Of a stretch of 44,332 bases of DNA, positions 8,039 through 16,484 are shown piece by piece. Within the stretch, counting starts at the first letter, position 1, and each line of letters opens with the position of its first letter. A program made the position numbers and the translations under genes. The notes below the pieces were generated by a model. It had not been told where the DNA came from and searched no databases. It was given only the letters and a program-made list of their open reading frames with translations. This DNA comes from Verrucomicrobiota bacterium. GTDB lineage: Bacteria; Verrucomicrobiota; Kiritimatiellia; CAIQIC01. The stretch is taken from positions 1 to 44,332 of the forward strand of contig SCQF01000050.1 of the NCBI GenBank assembly GCA_004321905.1. Reading direction: 5' to 3'.

Positions 8039-8471
8039 AATCCTACGCCGCAAAGTTCCAAGCTTTGGAAACTGGGTTGAGGGGGACTAGCCTACGTCAT
8101 TACTCTGACTCCAAACGAAAGGTGAGCCAGTCGGCAGTGGCTTATTCTTTCTTCATGTCGCCATAGCATCAACCGAACTCGGATACGAACACCGAAATGT
8201 TACGCACCAGTCGCCGTTGACTGGTGCGAAAAAGACCCAGTACGTCGTCGTGCCGATCAAGTAGAGCCATTGTCTGATTGGCGTGCCGGCAGGACATTGA
8301 CCGAACAAACAAACTAAATACCAATAGCTCTATGGCTGACAAATCAGCAAGATAATAATGAACCAGCAGAATCGACGATCAGAATGTCTTCACTGGTCCT
8401 TCATCAAAACCTAACTTCTTGCGCCTTGTTCCGGCCTGCGGTTTGGATTAACCTTGCGGGTCGAGGCAAAC
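8039..8471. other. Intergenic region with a 10-bp stem-loop
   Basis: No convincing gene. A further TTCCAA/TTGGAA palindrome lies at about 8052-8070. A perfect 10-bp stem (CGCACCAGTC/GACTGGTGCG) with the 6-nt loop GCCGTT lies at 8203-8228 and is followed by GAAAAAGAC. A start-less open stretch from about 8108 to 8263 on the plus strand could be gene debris but resembles nothing I know. The promoter of the downstream polyphosphate operon should lie here, but no convincing -35/-10 pair can be assigned by eye. Confidence 0.5.
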
Positions 8472-10073
8472 ATGAGTCCCAAAGAAACCGCAGAAAGCGC
8501 TAAAGCGAGCGCGACGGCCACCGTCAATCCGGTGGCGGTGATTGATATCGGCACGCTGGCCATTCGTATGCAGCTTGCAGAAATCCGCGCCGGCGGCGAG
8601 GTACGGCTGCTCGATTTGCTCCAGAAAGCCGTACCGTTGGGCAAGGACAGCTTCACGCGCAACCGGCTCCAGCAATCCACCATTCAGCAGTGCGTCGAAA
8701 TTTTCACCGGCTTCCATCGCGTCATGCAGGAACACGGCATCACGCGGCCCGACCAAGTGCTGGCGGTCGCCACCAGCGCCGTACGCGAGGCCGTCAACCG
8801 CGATACGCTGCTCGACCGCATCTATACCGCCACCGGCATCACCGTGCGCGTAATTGACGAGGCCGAGGAAAACCGCCTGATGTATCTCGCGTTCCAAGGC
8901 TTGGCCGCAGCCGATCCCGAACTCAAAACCGGCGACGCGCTGGTGATCGAAATCGGCGGCGGCAGCACCGAAGTCCTGTTGATCCAGCAGGAGCGCGTGG
9001 TTTTTTCCGAAACCTATAAACTCGGCTCGCTGCGGATGCGCGAGACGCTGGAAGCCTGCCACGCGCCGGCGGAGCGGGCGCGCAGCATCCTGACACAGCA
9101 CATCGAACGTACCGTGGAGGCCATCCGCCGCAGCGTACCGGCGACCGCGAAAAATCTGCAGCTCGTGGCCATGTCCGGCGATACGCGTTTTGCCGCCGCG
9201 CAGTTGGGCGCCGACCTCGCCACCGCGCCGTGCGCCCGGCTGGACATCAAAAGCTTTGCCGCCTTCGCCGATAAAACCATCGCCACCACGCCGGAGCGGT
9301 TGGTCAAGCGCCACAAGCTGCCCTATCAGGAAGCGGAGACGGTCGGGGCCTCGCTGCTGACCTATCTCCTGCTCGCCCGCGCTTTCAAGGTGGAGGCGCT
9401 CATTGTGCCGCGTATTTCGCTACGCGACGGCCTGCTGCGCGAGATGGTGACGCGTGATCTTTGGGTCGGCGCGTTCGGCGAGCAGGTGCTTCACGCCGCG
9501 TGGACGCTGGCGCGGAAATATCAGGTGGATAAACAACACGCGCGGCAGGTGGCGGACTTGTGCGCCCGGCTGTTCACGGAATTACAACCGGAACACCGCA
9601 TGGAACGCCGGCACTTCATTTTGCTCCAAGCCGCGGCGATTCTGCACGAGGTCGGCGGCTTCGTCAGCAATCGCAGTCACCACAAACATTCGATGTACCT
9701 GATCGCCAACAGCGACCTTTTCGGCCTGACACGCGAGGATTTGGCGATCATCGCGCTCGTCGCGCGCTATCACCGCCGCGCGGTGCCGAACGCTGCGACG
9801 CACGTCGAATATGCCGCACTCGACCGCGATAGCCGCGTCGCCGTCTCGAAGATGGCGGCGCTGCTGCGCGTCGCCGATGCGCTCGACCGTAGTCACATCC
9901 AGCAAGTGCGCGATTTCGCCTGCACTCGCGAACGTGGCCAGTTTGTGCTGGGCGTGCCCAACGTCGAGGACCTGACGCTGGAGCGGCTGGCGCTGCGCGA
10001 AAAAGGCAATTTGTTCGAGGAGATGTACGGTATGAGCCTCTTGCTACGCGAGGCCACCAGCGCACCAACCTGA
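8472..10073 (+). CDS. Ppx/GppA-family phosphatase with HD tail
   Basis: Exopolyphosphatase or guanosine pentaphosphate phosphohydrolase of the ASKHA fold. The 533 aa contain an N-terminal phosphate-1 motif ('VAVIDIGTLAIRM', about 21-33), the phosphate-2 motif 'EIGGGSTE' (160-167), and a C-terminal helical domain resembling HD hydrolases ('LHEVGGFVSNRSHHKHSMYL', about 388-407). The P1 motif departs from the usual DIGSNS, with Thr-Leu-Ala in place of Ser-Asn-Ser. Start: ATG 8472 with GAGG 7 nt upstream; an in-frame TTG at 8454 is the alternative. It lies 19 nt before ppk1 and forms a polyphosphate operon with it and a CHAD gene: one enzyme degrades, one makes and one probably binds polyphosphate. 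Confidence 0.88.
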   Translation: MSPKETAESAKASATATVNPVAVIDIGTLAIRMQLAEIRAGGEVRLLDLLQKAVPLGKDSFTRNRLQQSTIQQCVEIFTGFHRVMQEHGITRPDQVLAVATSAVREAVNRDTLLDRIYTATGITVRVIDEAEENRLMYLAFQGLAAADPELKTGDALVIEIGGGSTEVLLIQQERVVFSETYKLGSLRMRETLEACHAPAERARSILTQHIERTVEAIRRSVPATAKNLQLVAMSGDTRFAAAQLGADLATAPCARLDIKSFAAFADKTIATTPERLVKRHKLPYQEAETVGASLLTYLLLARAFKVEALIVPRISLRDGLLREMVTRDLWVGAFGEQVLHAAWTLARKYQVDKQHARQVADLCARLFTELQPEHRMERRHFILLQAAAILHEVGGFVSNRSHHKHSMYLIANSDLFGLTREDLAIIALVARYHRRAVPNAATHVEYAALDRDSRVAVSKMAALLRVADALDRSHIQQVRDFACTRERGQFVLGVPNVEDLTLERLALREKGNLFEEMYGMSLLLREATSAPT

Positions 10074-10092
10074 TATTCCAAGGCTTGAAAAA

Positions 10093-12210
10093 ATGGAATT
10101 TATGACGAAAAAAGCATCCAACTATTTCAACCGTGAGTTGAGCTGGCTGACGTTCAATCAGAGAGTGCTCGACGAAGCGAACAACGCCGATCGCCCGCTG
10201 CTGACGCGACTAAAATTTCTGGCGATCACCGGCTCGAACCTCGACGAGTTTTTCATGGTGAGAGTGGGTGGACTGCAAGCACAGGCGAGCACGACCGAAG
10301 CCGATCCCGCCGGGCTGACGCCAGAAGAACAACTGGCCAGGCTCAGCGTCGCTGCGCATGCGATGGTGACAACGCAATATGAGTATCTGCTCAAAGAACT
10401 GATGCCGAAGCTGGCCGCGAAAGGCATTGAGCAGTGCAACATCGCCGCGCTCACCGCGGAGCAGGCGACGTATGCGGAGCGTTTGTTCGAGCACGAGATT
10501 TATCCGGTGGTCACGCCGATGGCGCTGGCGCCGGACTCGGTTTTCCCGCTGCTCGCCGGGTTGACCGTCAACTTGTTCGTGCGGCTCGCGCCTGAGTCCA
10601 AGGCTGGTGATGAACGCCACGCGGTAGTCGCCCTACCCCGCGCCCTGCCCCGCTTCTTCACCCTGCCGGCAGAGCGTGGCTATCATTATCTGCTGCTGGA
10701 AGATATCGTCATGTTGTTCCTGCCGCGCTTGTTTCCCGGCGAAAAAATTTTGGAGTGCGTACCGATCCGCCTGACGCGTAATGCCGATCTGACGGTACGC
10801 GAAGATCAGGCCGGCGATCTGCTCGAGGACATGAAGGAAATTCTGACCGAACGCCGGCAAAGCGCCTGCATCCGGCTGGAAATCAGCGATAAAGCGAGTC
10901 AGACGGCCTTGGATCATCTCCAGGCCATGCTTGAAGTGGAGCCGCGCGATGTCTATGCCGTGCCCGGCCCACTCGGACTGACGGCCCTCTTCCGCATCGT
11001 CGCCACGCCCGGTTTCGCCGAATTACAGGAGGAGGAGTGGGCGCCGCAACCTTCGCCGAGTTTGCGAGCCGATGAATCCATTTTCGACGCCATTGCACGT
11101 CAAGATATTTTGCTATTTCATCCCTACGAAGGTTTCGATCCGGTCGTTCGCTTCGTCAACGAAGCCGCTGATGATCCACACGTGCTGGCGATCAAACAGA
11201 TTCTCTACCGCACCAGCGACAACAGTCCGATTGTCGCGGCATTGGCGCGCGCGGCGGAGAAGGACAAACACGTCACGGTGCTCGTGGAACTCAAGGCGCG
11301 GTTCGACGAAGCGCGCAACATCGGCTGGGCCGAAAGCTTGGAGCGCGCGGGCGCACAAGTGATCTATGGTCTGCGCGGCCTCAAGGTACACGCCAAGGCT
11401 TGCCTCGTGGTCCGCCGCGAGGCGGCGGGCCTGCGCCGTTACGTGCACTTCGGCACCGGCAACTACAACGAAAAAACGGCGCGCATCTATAGCGATGTGA
11501 GCCTGCTGACCTGCAACGAAGATTTCGGCGCGGATGCCTCGGCGCTGTTCAACGCGATCACGGGTTATGCGCAGCCAACGCCCTACCGCAAACTGGAGGC
11601 CGCGCCGCTCGGCTTGCGCGACCGGCTGCTGGAACTGATTCAAAACGAGGCCGAGCGCTGCCGGCAAGGCCAGACCGCGCGCATTGTGCTCAAGCTCAAC
11701 TCGTTGGTGGACACCGCGATGATTGACGCGCTCTACGAAGCGTCGCAAGCCGGCGTACAGGTGCAACTCAATATCCGCGGCATCTGCTGCCTGCGGCCCG
11801 GCGTACCGGAACTGAGTGAAAATATCTCGGTCGTCAGCATCATTGACCGCTATTTGGAGCACGCCCGCATTCTTTATTTCCACAACGGCGGCGAGCCGCT
11901 CATGTTTATCTCCAGCGCCGACTGGATGCCGCGCAATCTTGACCGCCGGGTGGAGTTGCTCGTGCCTGTTGAGGATTCTGCCGCCGGCGCGCGCTTGCTG
12001 GCCATCCTCGAAACATGCCTGACCGATAGCGTGCAAGGCCGCCGGTTGCTACCCGATGGCGCGTGGGAACCGGTGAAAGCGACTGGCAAACGCAAAACAA
12101 TCCACGCACAGGAAGCTTTTTTCCGGCAGGCCACGGATGCGGCGGTCGCCGTCGCGCGCCAGCAGGAAGTGGTCTTCGAACCCCAGCGTCCGGCCAAACC
12201 CGGCAACTGA
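10093..12210 (+). CDS. ppk1: Polyphosphate kinase 1
   Basis: Reversibly polymerises the gamma-phosphate of ATP into inorganic polyphosphate. The 705 aa follow the PPK1 plan: an N-terminal domain ('FNRELSWLTFNQRVLDEA', about 12-29), a head domain (about 115-320), and two phospholipase-D-like catalytic domains. The autophosphorylated histidine is expected at H433 in 'LKVHAKACLVVRR', with a second conserved histidine at H452 in 'HFGTGNYNEKTARIYSD'. Start: ATG 10093, or ATG 10102 with GGA upstream; a degenerate copy of the palindrome overlaps the start region (about 10073-10091). It is 1 nt from the following CHAD gene and so almost certainly cotranscribed and coupled. Confidence 0.97.
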   Translation: MEFMTKKASNYFNRELSWLTFNQRVLDEANNADRPLLTRLKFLAITGSNLDEFFMVRVGGLQAQASTTEADPAGLTPEEQLARLSVAAHAMVTTQYEYLLKELMPKLAAKGIEQCNIAALTAEQATYAERLFEHEIYPVVTPMALAPDSVFPLLAGLTVNLFVRLAPESKAGDERHAVVALPRALPRFFTLPAERGYHYLLLEDIVMLFLPRLFPGEKILECVPIRLTRNADLTVREDQAGDLLEDMKEILTERRQSACIRLEISDKASQTALDHLQAMLEVEPRDVYAVPGPLGLTALFRIVATPGFAELQEEEWAPQPSPSLRADESIFDAIARQDILLFHPYEGFDPVVRFVNEAADDPHVLAIKQILYRTSDNSPIVAALARAAEKDKHVTVLVELKARFDEARNIGWAESLERAGAQVIYGLRGLKVHAKACLVVRREAAGLRRYVHFGTGNYNEKTARIYSDVSLLTCNEDFGADASALFNAITGYAQPTPYRKLEAAPLGLRDRLLELIQNEAERCRQGQTARIVLKLNSLVDTAMIDALYEASQAGVQVQLNIRGICCLRPGVPELSENISVVSIIDRYLEHARILYFHNGGEPLMFISSADWMPRNLDRRVELLVPVEDSAAGARLLAILETCLTDSVQGRRLLPDGAWEPVKATGKRKTIHAQEAFFRQATDAAVAVARQQEVVFEPQRPAKPGN

Positions 12211-12211
12211 C

Positions 12212-13033
12212 ATGCAAGGGAACCGATCAGCCCGCGCCGTCATAAAAGCTTGGCAACGGGAAACGCAGCACCTGTTCCGGCTGATTTGCAAATTGGAACG
12301 CGCCACCGCCGTCGGAGATGTTAACGCACTGCACGATCTGCGTGTCGCCATTCGCCGTTTGCGGGTGTTGTTGCGGGCGTTGGAAAAACCGCTGGCACGC
12401 ACAAACGCCAAGCGAGTGGCGAAACGTTGGCAGCAGTTCACACGCGAACTAAGTCCGCTACGCGATGTAGATGTGTGGCGCAATCTATTGCAAGCGTTAT
12501 CCGCAGCTACGCCCGCCTTCCGGCGGCGCGTACTTGGCCGACTGGATGGGAAACACGACAACCGCGCCAGTCTGCTGGCCAGCCGCATATGGTCCCAACT
12601 GAAACGCGACACGCATACTTTGCTGGCCACCGAAATTCCCATGATTTTCACCGCGGCCACCCAACCGGATCGCGTGCTAGGCAAAGCTTGGGAAGAGGCA
12701 ATTACACGCACCGCACAACTGGCGCGAAGCCACCAACTGGCACAACCCGATGTGGCGCATAAAGTGCGGATCGCTTGCCGCCGTGCTCGTTATCTAGCGG
12801 AGTTTTTTGCGCTAGTCGCGAGACACGGTAAAACACAGCGCGCGTGGCTGAAAACCGCCCAGCGCTATCAAGCCGCCCAAGCCGCACTCGGGCAAACGCA
12901 CGACACCGACACCTTGCTGGAATTTCTGCACACACAACGGCTCCGGCTGCCAGCCAAACTCCGCGCCGCGCTCGTTAAGCGGCGCAACCAAGGCCTCGTC
13001 CAATTTCGGCGGGCGCGGAAAAACCTGCGCTGA
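12212..13033 (+). CDS. CHAD domain protein
   Basis: Conserved histidine alpha-helical domain protein, 273 aa, rich in Arg and Lys. Two copies of the CHAD signature are visible: 'LHDLRVAIRRLRVLLRAL' (about 44-61) and 'AHKVRIACRRARYLAEFF' (about 185-202), each placing His and Arg residues on one helix face. CHAD domains are known to bind polyphosphate through this basic surface and to localise to polyphosphate granules. Directly following ppk1 with a 1-nt gap, this is very probably a granule-associated protein. No CYTH domain is fused. The frame is open upstream to 12137, but that part is the shadow of the ppk1 end; ATG 12212 directly follows the ppk1 stop. Confidence 0.93.
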   Translation: MQGNRSARAVIKAWQRETQHLFRLICKLERATAVGDVNALHDLRVAIRRLRVLLRALEKPLARTNAKRVAKRWQQFTRELSPLRDVDVWRNLLQALSAATPAFRRRVLGRLDGKHDNRASLLASRIWSQLKRDTHTLLATEIPMIFTAATQPDRVLGKAWEEAITRTAQLARSHQLAQPDVAHKVRIACRRARYLAEFFALVARHGKTQRAWLKTAQRYQAAQAALGQTHDTDTLLEFLHTQRLRLPAKLRAALVKRRNQGLVQFRRARKNLR

Positions 13034-13094
13034 CGGGTTGCATCCCAACCGCCTTGGCCGTATTGTCCCGCCGTTCACGGTTCTCTGAAAATTG

Positions 13095-13447
13095 GGGGGC
13101 GTACCGGTTTCGACGTATAAGTTGGAGCCGGCGTGGCGCGCCGAGGACCCCGGTTGGCCTCGTTAAACGATCCGGGAAAAACAATAAAAGCCAACGAAGA
13201 ACTGGCTCTCGCGGCTTAAGGCTGCGACGTCTCACTGCTGACACCTGCTAGGTGGCCGAGACGATACAGCAGGTTGGTTCCGACTCTGGGTGGCCGGGAG
13301 AAGGAGCGAGAAAATTCCGTGGCTGCTGGTTCGGCGGATAGTTTGCTCACCGACAGTTCGCCGGACGAGATTTAAAGGTGAGACACGCGCGTAGAAGCGA
13401 CGGTAACTCTTGTGCGGACGCGGGTTCAATTCCCGCCGCCTCCACCA
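13095..13447 (+). ncRNA. ssrA: tmRNA (SsrA), one-piece
   Basis: Transfer-messenger RNA rescuing stalled ribosomes. The acceptor stem pairs 13095-13101 (GGGGGCG) with 13437-13443 (CGCCTCC), including the G3-U pair that alanyl-tRNA synthetase reads, followed by the encoded ACCA (13444-13447). The conserved 5' segment TACCGGTTTCGACG follows the acceptor. The T arm is at 13420-13436 (GCGGG-TTCAATT-CCCGC). The tag frame runs 13190-13219: GCC resume codon, peptide ANEELALAA, then TAA. The tag ends ALAA, the usual ClpXP degron. The 353 nt fit a standard one-piece tmRNA; there is no sign of the permuted two-piece form. Gene debris begins immediately after its 3' end. Confidence 0.97.
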
Positions 13448-13532
13448 TTCTGAAGTTCGCAAGGAACCCTACACCCTCTGGTGCGTCAATTCCTTTCCCA
13501 CAATTGGGACAATCGAATACTATATCGCTCAT
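13448..13532 (-). pseudogene. Truncated zinc-ribbon protein remnant
   Basis: The minus strand from 13532 reads 'MSDIVFDCPNCGKGIDAPEGV', the start of a small zinc-ribbon protein (CPxCG first knuckle) of a kind common in PVC bacteria. No second Cys pair follows; the frame runs into the 3' end of tmRNA, where it gives only the spurious 'VEAAGIEPAS' translation. This looks like a gene cut at the tmRNA 3' end, a favoured attachment site for integrating elements. Confidence 0.5.
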
Positions 13533-13551
13533 TTTCTTCTCCGTATTGCTA

Positions 13552-13806
13552 TCACCTTGGCAGATCATAAAGAATCCCAACATGAGCGCTTTGTCCGCTT
13601 GGTGGTTCTTTTAGAACTTTGTGTTTCATGTTCTTTCGCATCACGCCGCAGCATATTGGCCTCCTATTTTTATGGTGGTCTGGGTAACTTCCAACTTGGC
13701 GATGAAGTGTTCCCGATCGAATACCGACGCAACAAGCACCTCGTGCTTGCGCCTTTGCTGGAATTTTATCTAGCGCGTCTTGGAATTCTTTTCTTGTTGG
13801 TGGCAT
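13552..13806 (-). CDS. Conserved small protein of unknown function
   Basis: An 84-aa protein. I recognise a conserved hypothetical pattern, not a function: 'GTLHRQVGSYP' (about 32-42), 'RRPICCGVMRKNM' (about 48-60), and the ending 'PPSGQSAHVGILYDLPR' type stretch. Homologues usually have a matching LHRRVGGYPGxNHRMPVCCxVMR core and often lie in variable regions, sometimes near restriction or HNH genes. It starts ATG 13806. It lies next to the zinc-ribbon remnant and the tmRNA 3' end, in keeping with leftover cargo of an integrated element. Whether it is still expressed is unclear. Confidence 0.5.
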   Translation of the reverse strand: MPPTRKEFQDALDKIPAKAQARGACCVGIRSGTLHRQVGSYPDHHKNRRPICCGVMRKNMKHKVLKEPPSGQSAHVGILYDLPR

Positions 13807-14128
13807 ATGCGCTCCTTTGCCGGTTGCTTATTCCTGAAAATAAAAAGGGCGCTACCCTTCTTCGTTCCACATATCTCATTCGAGGGCTGCCAAGCCCTGT
13901 ACGGAAACTGGAAAGCGCGCCCAGCCGGGCGCGTCCCTTCGCAGTCTTGTTTCCGTACAACAAACTTGGCGGTTTCGAATGAAACAATTCTGCGCGACGC
14001 AAAAAACAGATGTTAGGAATTAGCGATTAGATGTCGGTTTCTCTCGCCATTTCCTTGTTCATTACCTACTTCGTCAGCAAACTACGGTGCATGATTACGT
14101 CCGCTTAACGTGGTGGCAAGCTCCGCTT
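13807..14128. other. Gene-free stretch with an inverted repeat
   Basis: No gene I can support. An 11-bp inverted repeat (TGTACGGAAAC at 13898-13908 and GTTTCCGTACA at 13949-13959) encloses a small GC-rich hairpin (GCGCGCCC-type, about 13916-13934). The base composition is lower in GC than the neighbouring genes, fitting the idea of accessory DNA downstream of tmRNA. Confidence 0.5.
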
Positions 14129-14893
14129 TCATTCGAATTTCAGGGTTCCAAATTTATCCGGGCGGTGGAAGCCGCCGGCGAAGTCCACGTCGAGCGGAGC
14201 CCACGAAGCCCAGTGGGGATGCGATGATTCGTCGGCGCACTTGAAGAAATTTGCCCGCCATGTTTGTCCCGCCACGTTGCCCAGCGGGCCAACGTAACGC
14301 TCCAACAGACTGAAGGGGACGAAGTATTCCACGCACCACTCCACCGGGCCGGTCAGCTCCGGCTCGATGCGCGCGGGGAGCGAGTGGAAACGCGGGATGA
14401 GCGCATCGGCTTCCGGCGGCAGCTTGGCGAACTTCTTGAAGCCGGTCGGCGTACGCGCGGCATCCTCGATATACGTGACGAGCAACGCGCCACCCGCGTT
14501 CATCTCCAAGTTGAAGTAGCCCTTATCCGGCTTGGGCTGCATGAAAAACTCCACACAGGAATCCGTGTAAACCCGCGACTGAAATTCCGTATGGCGGCAG
14601 ACGACATAGCGGTCGCTGACCCGGAAAATCACGAACAGACCATCGGCAGCATAGGCCACCTTGGCTTGGACGCCGGGCCGGTGATTGTTCGCGCCGGGCG
14701 CGTTCATGAAGCGCTCCACCTTTAGAATCGGCGTGGCCCACCACGCCGGTTCGTCCCAACGCCCCTGCAACGCCGGACGTTCCGGCGCACGGCGGACGAG
14801 ATAACTCGCTGGTTTGTCTTGCATCGGTTTGCCTCCGCAACCGGCTGCCAACACCACGAAACAACCCAACCAGAATGACAGTTTTGGCAGCAT
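14129..14893 (-). CDS. Lipoprotein with CBM9-like carbohydrate fold
   Basis: A 254-aa secreted lipoprotein: MLPKLSFWLGCFVVLAAGC gives a signal peptide with lipobox LAAGC and lipidated Cys19. The mature part resembles family 9 carbohydrate-binding modules as found in stand-alone PVC and Bacteroidota proteins: 'LQGRWDEPAWWATP' near the start, 'AKVAYAADGLFVIFRVSDRYV' in the middle, 'YTDSCVEFFMQP', 'YFNLEMNAGGALLV', and 'EWCVEYFVPFSLLERYVG' toward the end. The family binds sugars at cell surfaces; ligand and exact role are unknown. The frame is open upstream to 15013 but that part is palindromic intergenic DNA. It is divergent from aroE. Confidence 0.8.
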   Translation of the reverse strand: MLPKLSFWLGCFVVLAAGCGGKPMQDKPASYLVRRAPERPALQGRWDEPAWWATPILKVERFMNAPGANNHRPGVQAKVAYAADGLFVIFRVSDRYVVCRHTEFQSRVYTDSCVEFFMQPKPDKGYFNLEMNAGGALLVTYIEDAARTPTGFKKFAKLPPEADALIPRFHSLPARIEPELTGPVEWCVEYFVPFSLLERYVGPLGNVAGQTWRANFFKCADESSHPHWASWAPLDVDFAGGFHRPDKFGTLKFE

Positions 14894-14951
14894 GTTCGTG
14901 GCCGGGCTTGTAGCATCGCCCCGCGGCAGGCGCGAGGAAAAAGCTCGCGCA

Positions 14952-15003
14952 AGTTTCCAAACCTTGGAAAAATGCCCCGGTCGGTTTTCCAAGGCTTGGA
15001 AAA
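14952..15003. repeat. Paired palindromes before aroE
   Basis: Two copies of the palindrome (about 14952-14971, spacer ACC; 14984-15003, spacer GGC) lie in the divergent gap between the lipoprotein gene and aroE, ending about 12 nt before the aroE start codon. Confidence 0.9.
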
Positions 15004-15015
15004 CGGGGAACAATC

Positions 15016-15894
15016 ATGAAGATCGGCAGTCAAACCAAGGTCTATGCGGTGCTGGGGCACCCGATTGGCCACACGTTTTCGCCCGCGATGCACAACGCGG
15101 CGTTCGCGGCGCTCGGCCTCGACGCGCTCTATTGCGCGTTCGATGTGGCCCCGCAAACATTGCTGGGCGTCCTGACCGCGATGCGCGAGATGGGCCTCGG
15201 CGGCTTGAACCTGACCGTACCGCTCAAGGAAGTTGCTTTTCGCGGACTAGCGCGGCTCGACGCCTCGGCCAAGCGGCTCGGCGCGGTCAATACGATTGAA
15301 TTTGCGCACGAAGGTTTGGTGGGCCACAACACCGATGGCTATGGTTTTCTGCGGGCGCATGAAGAAGCGTTTGGCTGTACGCCCAAGGACAGCAAGGTGT
15401 TCGTGCTTGGCGCCGGTGGCGCCGGACGCGCGGTGGCACTGATGTGTGCCGAGGCCGGCGCGCGGGAGATCACGCTGGGCGATTTGGACGTGATCCGCTG
15501 CCACCGGGTTGCCGGCGAAATCCGCGACCACTTCTCCGCCTGTGCGGTGCATGTGTCGCTGAATACCGACCACTGGCCGGAAGCGGTGCAAGCGGCGGAA
15601 CTGATTGTGCAAGCGACGCCCGTCGGCATGAAGGCCGACGAAAAGCCGCTACTCGGCGCGGCGGCGTTCCACCAAGGTCAGCGTTTTTTCGATCTGATCT
15701 ATTGGTTCCCGGAAACCATCCACATGCAGATGGCGCGCGCCGCCGGCGCAACGGCGGCCAATGGCCTCGGTATGTTGTTGCATCAGGGCGCGCGTGCTTT
15801 TGAAATCTGGACCGGACAGACCGCGCCGCTCGACGCGATGCGCACCGCGCTGGAGAACGAATTGGCGGCGCGAAAATCGGCGCAACAGGGTTGA
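15016..15894 (+). CDS. aroE: Shikimate dehydrogenase
   Basis: NADPH-dependent reduction of 3-dehydroshikimate to shikimate in the aromatic pathway. The 292 aa show the N-terminal substrate domain ('VLGHPIGHTFSPAMHNAAF', about 10-28, including the Ser for substrate), the catalytic Lys in 'NLTVPLKEVAF' (about 65-75), and the Rossmann motif 'VLGAGGAGRAVAL' (about 131-143), with 'NGLGMLLHQGARAFEIWTG' near the end. ATG 15016 has GGGGAA upstream. It ends 2 nt before the next gene. Together with aroB and pheA in the same window it covers aromatic biosynthesis, though the three are not clustered. Confidence 0.96.
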   Translation: MKIGSQTKVYAVLGHPIGHTFSPAMHNAAFAALGLDALYCAFDVAPQTLLGVLTAMREMGLGGLNLTVPLKEVAFRGLARLDASAKRLGAVNTIEFAHEGLVGHNTDGYGFLRAHEEAFGCTPKDSKVFVLGAGGAGRAVALMCAEAGAREITLGDLDVIRCHRVAGEIRDHFSACAVHVSLNTDHWPEAVQAAELIVQATPVGMKADEKPLLGAAAFHQGQRFFDLIYWFPETIHMQMARAAGATAANGLGMLLHQGARAFEIWTGQTAPLDAMRTALENELAARKSAQQG

Positions 15895-15896
15895 AG

Positions 15897-16463
15897 ATGA
15901 AAAGACATGGATTGCTTTGTGCGGTGCTTCTGCTGACGCTCACGGCAGGCGCAGCCGACCTTAAGCAATATCTCGTCCGGTTGGCCGAGGACGAATCTTT
16001 CACGGTGGCCGAAACCAAGACCTGGAATGTTCAGTTGGTGCACGCGCAACCCTTGGTCTATGCCGATATCAAGATCACCCCGAAAGTCGGCAACCCATTC
16101 AGCGTGATGCTCTATTTCAAGAGCGACACCCACGCGATGGCGAACTATGACACGCCGGAGAAAATGAAGGCCGTCATCACCTATTCCTCGCAAACCGACC
16201 TCCAACGTACCGGCGAAAAAGAGCTGCGTTTCCAATCCATTGATTATCGGGGACGCTACGGATTTTATACGGTGATCACCCATGCCGTTCCGCCGCAACT
16301 GCCCGGCGCCACCGGCGGCCCGTTCAAATTCACGACGCGCGGCATGGTCCGGCTCACGACCGATGCCGCGCTGGGCTTCACCCTGCGAACCCACGCCCTT
16401 AACATCAAGGAGTACCAAGAGCTGCTGGACTATATCCTCGGCTTCGTGCAACCAGCAGGCTGA
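15897..16463 (+). CDS. Secreted protein of unknown function
   Basis: The 188 aa start MKRHGLLCAVLLLTLTAGAADLKQYL, a clean Sec signal peptide with likely cleavage after AGA. The mature part (~165 aa) is predicted mostly beta with a repeated 'V..A' strand pattern ('NVQLVHAQPLVYADIKITPKVG' type, 'FSVMLYFKSD'), and has no cysteines and no motif I can name. An in-frame TTG at 15891 would add only two residues; ATG 15897, 2 nt after the aroE stop, is preferred. It is probably cotranscribed with aroE and the prepilin peptidase, but nothing else links it to them. Confidence 0.75.
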   Translation: MKRHGLLCAVLLLTLTAGAADLKQYLVRLAEDESFTVAETKTWNVQLVHAQPLVYADIKITPKVGNPFSVMLYFKSDTHAMANYDTPEKMKAVITYSSQTDLQRTGEKELRFQSIDYRGRYGFYTVITHAVPPQLPGATGGPFKFTTRGMVRLTTDAALGFTLRTHALNIKEYQELLDYILGFVQPAG

Positions 16464-16484
16464 AGCACGTTTGGAACTCACACC

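Noticed and set aside
8108-8263. Small plus-strand coding stretch
   Set aside because: No start codon, no ribosome binding site and no recognisable similarity; treated as intergenic.
13411-13447. Separate tRNA gene
   Set aside because: The T arm and CCA belong to the tmRNA acceptor; no anticodon arm is present.
13347-13583. Protein containing VEAAGIEPAS on the minus strand
   Set aside because: This peptide is the well-known false translation across the 3' end of tmRNA/tRNA genes. Only the upstream 28 codons (zinc-ribbon start) were kept as a remnant.
13410-13982. 190-codon plus-strand frame after tmRNA
   Set aside because: Starts inside the tmRNA, overlaps a more convincing minus-strand small gene and has no recognisable pattern.
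14952-15003. CRISPR array from repeated TTCCAA motifs
   Set aside because: Repeats are short palindromes with irregular spacing and are scattered over the whole window; there are no regular spacers and no cas genes.
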